The position numbers and the translations under genes are program-made. This document shows positions 53,539 through 61,700 of a stretch of DNA of 64,000 bases, piece by piece (the stretch's first letter is position 1; each line of letters opens with the position of its first letter). Origin of the DNA: an uncultured Clostridia bacterium (lineage in GTDB: Bacteria > Bacillota > Clostridia > Christensenellales > Borkfalkiaceae); contig CASESJ010000002.1 of assembly GCA_949290575.1 (NCBI GenBank), positions 1-64,000 of the forward strand, in the 5' to 3' direction. The notes under the pieces were generated by a model. The model saw only the letters and a list, made by a program, of their open reading frames with translations. It ran no database searches and was not told where the DNA came from.

Positions 53539-55290
53539 TTATCTGTTGTTTCTGAAGTAGAGGTAGATGTTGCGGAGCAGACCGCTTGAGAGCGTAGAGC
53601 GGAACTTGCCGAGGTGTATGAATATTTCGGAGAAGAATTCCTTGTTGTTCTCGCCCACCTCATATTCGGGCATGCCTGCGGGCAGTTTGCCCTGAGATTT
53701 CTCGAAGAATACCTTGGAGAATTCAATCTTCTGCTCAACGGTGAGGGTATCTATAAATTCGTCGGTAGGACCGTCGTAAACGAGAGCGGGAGCCTTGTTT
53801 ATGACTGCGTGGTAAACCTGAGCCGCAGGCTCGTCGGCAGGAGTTTCGTCGCTCTCCGCAACGGGAACGTCCATAGTAAGCTGTTCGGGCTCGTCGCTGA
53901 CGCTTTCTTCGGTCTTTTCGGTCTCCTCGACGGTTTCTTCGGCGACCTCTTCGGTAACGGGCTGTTCTGCTTCGGCAGTCGTTTCTTCAACAACTTCTTC
54001 GGCAGGCTGCTCTGCGACTGCGGGAGCGGCATAGACAACTCTGTCGCTCACGAGTTCGGTCTGTTCCTCGCTCGCGGAGCTCATGGTTTCGTCTCTCAGT
54101 CTCAGTCTTTCGTCATGCTGTTCGCGAGCCTTAACCTTGAGTGCGCCCGTTGTACCGACGCGTACTGCGGAGATTATCACAGCTATGAGCAGCCAGAGGA
54201 TGATGAAGTAGAGGTTGAAGCCTACGGAGACATTCTCTATGAACAGGCAAACGAGAGCAACAACTGCAACGACGAGGGTTATGATGTATCTTATGAGTGA
54301 GAACACTTTAGAACCCTTGTTTACGAGGATTATACCCGTCTGGTCGTGCTTGTTGCCGGACATAATTCCGCAGAAGTCGATTATGATATTGATTATTGCA
54401 AGTATGCCGAGCGCGAGCACGGCAACGTTTAAGATGTTTGCGGCAACCGTCGCGCCTTCGAGCCAGATGAGGTTTTCGCCCTGAACAAGTCCTGCAACCA
54501 TAACTCTGAAGAGTACGAATGCGGTGACGGGCACGTCTGCTGCGACATAGAAGCCTGCGCCCGACTTGATGGAATCGAGTGCGTTGTACCAGCCTTCGAG
54601 CGAAATGCCGAATTTAGCGGCGACATAGGACATGAGCGCGTCAAACTCGAAGAGGCAGATAATAACGAAGAGCGAGAACAGGAAGAGGAACATCTTGACT
54701 GTTCCGAGCGACTTTTTCTGCATTATGCTCTGTATGAAGAGTATGACGAGCACCGCCGTGCTGACAGCAACGAGGTTGAGGTTGCAGTAAACGAGCCACG
54801 AAGATACGGGAACGAGTACGCAGTTATAGTAAGCGAAGAAGAAGAAATAAAGTCCGGCGGTGAAGAGAGCCGCGCCTTCGCCCACGTAAGCACAGATAAT
54901 GCTTGTATTTTTATCCTTTTTGCCGAGGCAGACGGGGATAATCATAACGAGCGCGAGCACCGTAACAACCGCATAGACGAGCATGAGGATGGCGAGCATC
55001 TGAATCTGCGTTGCGTCTTCGGGGAGGACGGTGTTGGAGTAACTGAGGAATTCGGGCAGGGGATGTTCGTCCACGAATGCGCCCGAAATGAGCGGTGAAC
55101 CCGTGAAGGGCATTAAAGCGGCGTTGAGTACGGCGGGGATATACCAGAACATCATCTGTGCGTTTACGTCCTCGAAGAATTCGAAGCCGAACAGAGGAAT
55201 AAACCAACCCGCAACGAGCAGAAGCACTGCTATGACGTAGGTAACGATTACCGCAGTCTTGTTTGTCTTCTTTGTGATATCAGTTGACAT
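53539..55290 (-). CDS. Polytopic membrane protein with acidic linker, unknown function
   Basis: The 583-residue protein has about ten hydrophobic segments in residues 10-375, then a Glu/Ala/Pro-rich acidic linker (about 395-490) and a C-terminal cytoplasmic domain of about 75 residues (PTDEFIDTLTVEQKIEFSKV and onwards). I do not recognise the family. ATG 55290 is chosen because GGAG lies 7 bases before it; the longer frame to 55395 lacks a signal. The layout (membrane body, acidic spacer, compact domain) suggests an anchored partner-binding domain. Confidence 0.72.
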   Translation of the reverse strand: MSTDITKKTNKTAVIVTYVIAVLLLVAGWFIPLFGFEFFEDVNAQMMFWYIPAVLNAALMPFTGSPLISGAFVDEHPLPEFLSYSNTVLPEDATQIQMLAILMLVYAVVTVLALVMIIPVCLGKKDKNTSIICAYVGEGAALFTAGLYFFFFAYYNCVLVPVSSWLVYCNLNLVAVSTAVLVILFIQSIMQKKSLGTVKMFLFLFSLFVIICLFEFDALMSYVAAKFGISLEGWYNALDSIKSGAGFYVAADVPVTAFVLFRVMVAGLVQGENLIWLEGATVAANILNVAVLALGILAIINIIIDFCGIMSGNKHDQTGIILVNKGSKVFSLIRYIITLVVAVVALVCLFIENVSVGFNLYFIILWLLIAVIISAVRVGTTGALKVKAREQHDERLRLRDETMSSASEEQTELVSDRVVYAAPAVAEQPAEEVVEETTAEAEQPVTEEVAEETVEETEKTEESVSDEPEQLTMDVPVAESDETPADEPAAQVYHAVINKAPALVYDGPTDEFIDTLTVEQKIEFSKVFFEKSQGKLPAGMPEYEVGENNKEFFSEIFIHLGKFRSTLSSGLLRNIYLYFRNNR

Positions 55291-55616
55291 AATCATTCTC
55301 CGTAACAGTTTATTTTTAAAGCCGCAAAAGTGGCGGCGCGATAAATTAGTTAAATAATAGTCCTGCGCGAACCTTCTTGAAACATTGTAATACAAAATTT
55401 ATTATATGTCAAGATTTAGCATTAATTTTGCGCCGCTGCAAAGGCATAAAATTTAATTTTTATGCAGCCTTGCGCAGAGGCGGAGCAGCGGCTTGTCCGC
55501 GCGCGTTTTTTTGAGTAAAGTGTTGAAATTTTTTTGTGCATATAGTATAATATTATGCACTGAAGGCAACAATTCAGCCGTGCACATGCGCACTCAGCAA
55601 CATAACGGAGGTTCTC
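55291..55616. other. Divergent promoter region
   Basis: No gene is seen. The minus-strand gene has a promoter TTGACA (55412-55407), 17 bases, TACAAT (55389-55384) and a leader of about 87 bases with a short GCCGC/GCGGC hairpin. The plus-strand gene has TTGAAA (55523-55528), 17 bases, TATAAT (55546-55551). GC-rich sequence fills the middle (55440-55500). Confidence 0.75.
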
Positions 55617-55940
55617 ATGGCGGCAAAGTCGCACGTCGGCGGGTTGAACGTCGGCGACCTGATAGCTCAACTCAATAAATCGAGCAGGGAAAAATTGCTC
55701 GAGGGAAGAGATCTGAAAAATCTCGTAAAAATTTTCGAGGACGGCGAGCTCATGTCCACGCTCACCTGCCTCTTCGAAAACGACCTCAACGTGTCAAGGA
55801 CCGCCCGCGCGCTGTACATGCACCGCAACACGCTCATTTACAGGCTGGATAAGGTACGTTCGGTCACGGGGCTCAACCCCGATTGCTTCAACGACGCCGT
55901 TACCTTTCTCATATTATACGCGCTTTACAGCGCAAAGTAG
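55617..55940 (+). CDS. Orphan PucR/CdaR-type HTH protein
   Basis: The 107-residue protein contains only the C-terminal HTH_30 type domain of CdaR/PucR regulators (NVSRTARALYMHRNTLIYRL with DKVRSVTGLNP). The sensor domain of those regulators is missing. AACGGAGG lies before the ATG. It is followed after 7 bases by an S41 protease gene and probably shares its message. It is likely a DNA-binding protein; the target is unknown. Confidence 0.82.
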   Translation: MAAKSHVGGLNVGDLIAQLNKSSREKLLEGRDLKNLVKIFEDGELMSTLTCLFENDLNVSRTARALYMHRNTLIYRLDKVRSVTGLNPDCFNDAVTFLILYALYSAK

Positions 55941-55947
55941 GCATTAA

Positions 55948-57267
55948 TTGAAAAAATCTCTGACAAAAAAAATACTCATAGCCTCCGCGGCGTTCATTGT
56001 CGCCGCGGCAGTCATTCTTACGTCGATATATTTCGGCATATTCGGCGTCTACTTTTCCACCACCGACTGGGTAATAGGCATGATTGATAAATACTACTAT
56101 TACGAAGTCGACGCGCAGGACGTGCGCGAGGCGGGGCTGGAAAATCTTACGGGCAACGTGCTCGATATCTATTCGGGCTATTACACCGCGGAGGAGTACA
56201 AAGCTCTCACTCAGTCCAACGCGGGCAACAGCACGGGCATAGGCGTCAGCGTCAGCTATGTGGACAATTCCTTCGGCAAGGGCGTGTTTGTAAACGAAGT
56301 CGTCGGCAACTCGCCCGCATACCGCAGCGGGCTTAAGGCGGGCACTTTCATAACGGGCGCAACTTCTGGCGACGGTCAGACGGTGCAGTTCGGCTCTTCG
56401 TCGGCTTTCTCCGATTTCGTGTCGGCGAGAGCGACGGGCGAACAATTCACCTTAATTACCGACAGGGGCGAATTTACGGTGAGCAGGCAGGCTTATCACT
56501 CTTCCTATTGTTTCATGGCTACGTCCGACGCGGAGTGGAACATAGAGTATGACGGCTCCAAGAGGGAGATAGTAAAGACGTCCTCCGACGAGTATTCCTT
56601 CCTGCCCGAAGGCGCGGCATATCTCAGGGTAACGCAGTTCTACGGCGACGCCGCGGCGGAGACGGCTGAACTCATCGGCGAGTTCAACGACGAGGGGTGT
56701 CATAGCCTCATTCTCGATCTGCGCAACAACGGAGGCGGCTATGTGGACGTGATGCAGGAGATGGCATACGTCTTTGTCGGCAGCAGGGACTATATGAGCG
56801 CGGCAATGACGGCAAGGTATAAGGACGGCTCAGAGACGGTCTTCCCCGTAACGGCTGAGGCGATAAAGAGCTGTCTGTTCCCCGCCGACTGCGAGCTGTA
56901 CATTCTTGCCAACAACGGCACGGCGAGCGCGTCGGAAGCTCTGATAGGCGTGCTCGTATCCAACTCTGTGGCGGACTATTCCGACATATATCTCTCCGAC
57001 TTTTCGCAGGCTTACCTCGACTGGTCGGGCATGGCGGAAAAGAACTGCCGCACCTACGGCAAGGGCATAATGCAGACGACATACAGGTACATTGTGACGG
57101 GCGAGGCAATAAAGCTCACCACGGCGGAAATTTTCTGGCCGAACGGCAACTGCATTCACGGCGTCGGACTTACGCAGGAGGACGGCTGCAAGACCGTCGG
57201 AGCGGAGTGGAGCGTCACCTATTCCGACGAGGAACTGCGCGCGGCTGCGGCAATGATTTTCAACTGA
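55948..57267 (+). CDS. S41-family carboxy-terminal processing protease (CtpA-like)
   Basis: The 439-residue protein has an N-terminal membrane anchor (about 8-32), a PDZ domain (about 95-180) and an S41 protease domain with catalytic Ser in NNGTASASEAL and Lys in YGKGIMQ. It acts outside the membrane on protein C termini. The start is TTG 55948, which encodes MKKSLTKK; the ribosome site is weak. Coupling with the HTH gene suggests shared control. Confidence 0.9.
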   Translation: MKKSLTKKILIASAAFIVAAAVILTSIYFGIFGVYFSTTDWVIGMIDKYYYYEVDAQDVREAGLENLTGNVLDIYSGYYTAEEYKALTQSNAGNSTGIGVSVSYVDNSFGKGVFVNEVVGNSPAYRSGLKAGTFITGATSGDGQTVQFGSSSAFSDFVSARATGEQFTLITDRGEFTVSRQAYHSSYCFMATSDAEWNIEYDGSKREIVKTSSDEYSFLPEGAAYLRVTQFYGDAAAETAELIGEFNDEGCHSLILDLRNNGGGYVDVMQEMAYVFVGSRDYMSAAMTARYKDGSETVFPVTAEAIKSCLFPADCELYILANNGTASASEALIGVLVSNSVADYSDIYLSDFSQAYLDWSGMAEKNCRTYGKGIMQTTYRYIVTGEAIKLTTAEIFWPNGNCIHGVGLTQEDGCKTVGAEWSVTYSDEELRAAAAMIFN

Positions 57268-57289
57268 AATACGTAAATTTTTTCAAGGC

Positions 57290-57331
57290 GCGGCGCGCGG
57301 GATTTTCATCCCGCGCGCCGCTTGTTTTTAT
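57290..57331 (+). terminator. Terminator of the S41 protease gene
   Basis: A 14-bp perfect stem (57290-57303 with 57308-57321) and TTGTTTTT. Confidence 0.85.
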
Positions 57332-57471
57332 AAAATTTTTTTCCGAATTTATAAGCTTGTTTTACCCGTAAATTTGTCTGTAAAAGAACAGCTGAAAAGG
57401 GCAGAAAACAAAAAATTTATATATTATCATATAATATATAATTTTTAAAATTTCCGCAACTGAAAATTAAC

Positions 57472-57500
57472 TTGCGGCGCGGCGTAAAGCCGCGCCGCAA
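57472..57500 (-). terminator. Terminator of the MinDE-like genes
   Basis: A 12-bp perfect stem (57472-57483 with 57489-57500) downstream of the minus-strand stop codon. The minus-strand tail is AGTTAATTTTC. Confidence 0.7.
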
Positions 57501-57509
57501 AACTAAAAA

Positions 57510-57713
57510 TCAAAGGGGTTTTCTGAAGCGTTTTATCCTGCGCGCGTCGAAGATTAAGCAGACTGAAAATCCGCCCTCGGTGCGCGTTATGTCGAGGGAA
57601 AACCGCCCCTCGTTTTCGAAGTATTCCGAGCAGACTTTTCTTATGTCCGCAAGGAAGAGCTGCTTTTCTCCGTCGGTGAAATCTTCGCGTTCAAATATGA
57701 TGTTCTCGCTCAT
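57510..57713 (-). CDS. MinE-like small protein (putative)
   Basis: The 67-residue protein overlaps the MinD-like gene by 4 bases (ATGA). Its middle (LADIRKVCSEYF, then FSLDITRTEGGFSVCLIF) has the helix-strand-strand pattern of the MinE topological-specificity domain. An N-terminal membrane-binding MinD-activating helix is not clear. The assignment rests on this pattern and on the neighbour; it could be an unrelated small protein. Confidence 0.5.
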   Translation of the reverse strand: MSENIIFEREDFTDGEKQLFLADIRKVCSEYFENEGRFSLDITRTEGGFSVCLIFDARRIKRFRKPL

Positions 57714-58441
57714 ATCTTCGTCCTCATTTTTCGCTTTATGTAGCCGCTCACGCCCATGTAAGTGCGGGCGGGAGAGTAGCTCTTTTTGCCCCTTCCTGCA
57801 ATGCGCGCCGCCGTCATTTTGAACGCCTTCACGCTGCCGGGGCGCATACAGCCGAGCGGCATTGACAAATCTTCGGGAATGACGCCGAAGAGGGGCGAGC
57901 GCAGCGTCTTTGCTATGTCCGACGGCGGCATTATTTTCGCGTCGTAAATCAGTCCGCCGTTTACTTTGTTTATAATCAGCCCGACTTCCTTATACCCCTC
58001 GTCGTTGAGCCTGTTTATGCAGACCTCCGCGCTCTTCAAAGAGGGAGTGTAGGGTTCGCACACTACCGCCGCGCGGTTGCAGAGAGGGCGCGCCGCGCCG
58101 TCGCAGATTACGTAGTCGAAGAGCTGTTCGACTTCGCTGACGGCGGCGGTGCGGTAATCTTCGTCCTCGCAGCCGAGGGTGGGCAGTATAAAAAAGTTGG
58201 GCGAGCGCGGATGGTTTACGAGCACCTGTTTCACCCTGCACGCGCCCCGCTGCGCCTCCGCAAGGGAATATACCTGCAGTCCGCCCGCACCCGAGAGCCA
58301 GAGCGCGGAAGCGCAGACAAAGTCGCCGTCCACAAGCAGAACGCGCTCGCCCGCCGAGGCGAGCGCGAGCCCCGTTCCCACTGCGCAGGTTGTGACGCCC
58401 GTGCCGCCTTTGAGCGAGGCAAACAGTATTTTTTGCGCCAT
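57710..58441 (-). CDS. MinD/CpaE-like deviant P-loop ATPase lacking the P-loop lysine
   Basis: The 243-residue protein has the deviant Walker A region as ASLKGGTGVTT. The signature lysine is present, but the second lysine (GKT) is Val. The Walker B strand is FDYVICDGAA, and INKVN matches the base-recognition part. The C-terminal 14 residues (GVSGYIKRKMRTKI) could form the amphipathic membrane-targeting helix of MinD. Some CpaE/TadZ relatives have a similar change and bind nucleotide poorly. GGAGG lies before the ATG. No MinC is in the window. Confidence 0.8.
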   Translation of the reverse strand: MAQKILFASLKGGTGVTTCAVGTGLALASAGERVLLVDGDFVCASALWLSGAGGLQVYSLAEAQRGACRVKQVLVNHPRSPNFFILPTLGCEDEDYRTAAVSEVEQLFDYVICDGAARPLCNRAAVVCEPYTPSLKSAEVCINRLNDEGYKEVGLIINKVNGGLIYDAKIMPPSDIAKTLRSPLFGVIPEDLSMPLGCMRPGSVKAFKMTAARIAGRGKKSYSPARTYMGVSGYIKRKMRTKI

Positions 58442-58749
58442 TTTTTTGTCTTCCTCCGAAAAAAATCAAATAAATATTATTTTATTTATTATACCTGTCC
58501 ATATGACGAAAATAGTGGCGAATGACGTCATAATTGCGCTGTTTTGCTCATTTTTCACACAAAAAAACGCGCCCGTCCGCGCACGGAAAGGCGCGCGGAC
58601 GGGCGGGAAAGACAAAACTTTTTTGAGTTTATTTTTAGTTTATAAAAATTTATATTATATATTATGTTTGATGCGCATGGGCATTTTATGCCTTTTTTCG
58701 CGCAGATAAATGCGTTTAAAATTTTTTTGCGAGAGGCAAATTCAGTATA
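58442..58749. other. Intergenic region before the giant lipoprotein gene
   Basis: A 13-bp perfect stem (58569-58581 with 58592-58604) has a T run only on its minus-strand side. AT-rich sequence (58605-58740) follows. No gene is supported here. Confidence 0.65.
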
Positions 58750-61700
58750 ATGAAAAAGTTTTTCAGGTCGGTAACCTGTGTTGCGCTTGCTACGGCGAGT
58801 GCAGCCTGCCTGACGCTCGGCATTACGGGCTGCGCGGGCAAGACGCAGTCTACCGAACGCCCCACAAACGTCGATATAACCAAGGTCGAAGCTCCGACCG
58901 ACGGCAGTCTTCCCACCGCGCACTCCGCGGCGGAGAACCTTTCGTATATCGCATACGTGCTCGACGCACAGCCGCAGTATCACTGCTACACATACACGGT
59001 TACGTCCGCTTCCATAGCCACGCAGTACACCAAGAGTTATAAAGATTATAAGGACGGAGTGACAATCTCTTCGGACATAACTTATTCCTCTATGGTAAAG
59101 TCGGGCTCGCAGGCGTGCTTTATCGAGGGCGCGAACGGTCCCGAGGCATATATGCGCTTCAGCTCCGCGCCCGGTGCGGATACCACGCACCTCACGGCAG
59201 ATTGGTCGACGGAAGCCCCCGTTCACTACAACGAGCAGGCATATCTCTACACATACGGTCTTTTCCAGACGGAAATGACTAACTATATTATCAACGCCGA
59301 GACGATAGCCGACAGCGGCGAAGTCAGGCAGAATTCGGACGGAACATATTCTCAGTCCGTACTTCTCGACCCCATAGCCAGCACTTATTACTATCAGTTC
59401 GGCATGAAGACGAGGGGCGGACTTGCGGGATATCCCGAATTCCAGAGCGTCAGCCTCGACCTCACATTTGACGCGTCGTGGCGCATTCTGTCTATAGATA
59501 TAGACGAAGTCAGCCTTGTCAACAAGGGCGTGACCGTAACCAGCGTATCGAAGAGCCGCGTAGAGTATTCTTACGACGACGCCTCCTTCGACAGCGCGCA
59601 TTATGCGTATTACGACAATTACTTCAGTCAGTACGTCGGCGACGAGACGCTCGAAGAGGGCGGCGAATTCGAAGAGGAGATGACCGTCGACCTCACCAAC
59701 GTGCTCTCAAACGGCTTTTCCAAGATAATGAACGGCGGTCAGCAGTTTGAAATTACCGCCGAACTCGGTCAGAACAAATACGTGGGCTATATCTTCGTAT
59801 CCCTCGACCTTGCCGACCCTCTCGGCAGCCTCGGACTAAAACTCAGTCTGGGCAGAACGTTCGAAGAGCAGGGTTTCTATGCAGAGTATGCGGACGGTGA
59901 GGCAAGGGCTTACTACGGCGAAGATTTTGCCGCACAGGTCAACATAGCCGCGTTCAAGCCCGTCATAGAGCAGTTCACGCAGTGGGCGGACGGACTTAAT
60001 GAAATATTCTCTCAGACCGAGCAGAGCGAGGACGGCGCGCTCGCGCTCTCGTCGGACGCTCTCACCGACCTTATGAACGAGATGAAGCTCGAAGTCGTCG
60101 GCGACAGCGCAAAGATTGTGCTCAGGTCAGACAATCTTCTCGGTCTGGGCGTGGGCATAGACGCACAGCTGCACTTCGGCGTGGGAGAAAAGGACATAAC
60201 CTTCCACGGAGCGACTGTCAGCGGCATTGCCTTCGGCGGAAGCGGCATTGACCTCGCGCTCTCGCTCAGGACGACGACCGTTCCCGTGATAGACAGGGAG
60301 GACACTTCGGCGAGTGCCGACCTTGCGGAATTTGCCGCAGACATATTCAACCTGCTCTCTGCGGACATCATCAAAGTCAATCTGAACCTTGACGGAAGTT
60401 CGGAAAATGTCAACATTTCCGCGCTCAAGGGCATAGACGTAGCCGCGTCGGCATACGTCGACATCGACGGCGTGACGGTCGGCGCGGAGGTTGACGCCTC
60501 ATACAGCCGCGCAGAGGGCGCGCTCAGCGCAAAACTTATCGCTTACTACGATTATGACACCTCGTCGCCCGACTATGGCAGAATTATTCTCAAAGTCGTG
60601 TCAATCAACGGCGTAAAGACGGATATAGGCGTCGTGTGCGACATATCGGAAGTCACCGAAGCCGTTCCCGCACTTTTAGAATTTGCGGGACTTGAAACCG
60701 AACTCTTCTCATCCGGCTCTTCGGCAACTCTGAATGTTGCGGATATAATAAATTCGCTGCTTGCAAGCGACCTTTCGGGGCTTATCGGCGAACTCTATGC
60801 CGACAGAGTGCAGATAAAGGCGAGCGTCAGCGTTGACGAACTTTTAAGCGCACTGTCGATTGACGCGGGCGTGAAGTTCGGCTACTTCAATCTTACATAC
60901 ACCCGCGGCGGAGCAAACGGCGGAATTATGACCGCGGCTCTTCCCGCAATGGGACTTTCTCTTTCGGTCAGCGGCACGGACGGACAGCTCACGCTGCCCG
61001 ACACGAGCGGCTACCTCGACCTTGCCGACCTCGTGAACACGGTCACCAACGCATGGCGCAATGTGAACGGAATAATTGCCGAGGGCGGAATAAATCTCGA
61101 CCTCCCCGAGGGCGGAACATACATAAGCTACGGCGGAACGACACTCGCCGCAGACGGCGCGGTCAGCGTGAACTGGAAGAAGGGGTATGTTGCGGCAGAC
61201 CTCAACGTAAAAATAGCTTCGCGCGCAACGGCGGTTACCCGCGTGCAGGTGGTATATAACAGATATAATTCCGCGAATAAGCCCATGGTGAGACTTGCCA
61301 TAAACGGCGCGGCAATGGATATCTACGCGAGCGACATACAGAGCGCGCTGTCTCAGATAGGCAGCGTGGCAACAACGCTTTCGCCCGCAATGGACGGCGG
61401 AGATGAAGAGCAGCAGCTCCTCGCGCTGGTATTCGGCATGCTCTCTGACGGCGAGTGGATAAACGTTCTCAACAGAATGACGCTCACCACGGACGGACAG
61501 TCGGTTACGCTCTCATACCTCAACAACGCAGCCGTAAAGGTGACGGCTACCGAGGCGGGAGAGCTCGGACTTGACCTCAGTTTCAGGTCGGGTCTGTTTA
61601 TGGGTTCTGCCAGCGTGAGCACGTCCGCGCAGAATATCTATGACGAAACGTATGCCGTTATAGGTTCATACAACCCCGTAAGCACGGCAAACGGCGACAG

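Noticed and set aside
57472-57822. Plus-strand frame over the MinE-like gene
   Set aside because: It starts within a terminator hairpin and mirrors the minus-strand genes, which overlap each other in operon style.
58555-59601. Long minus-strand frame opposite the giant lipoprotein
   Set aside because: Antisense shadow without ribosome site; the plus frame has a lipobox and continuous repeats.
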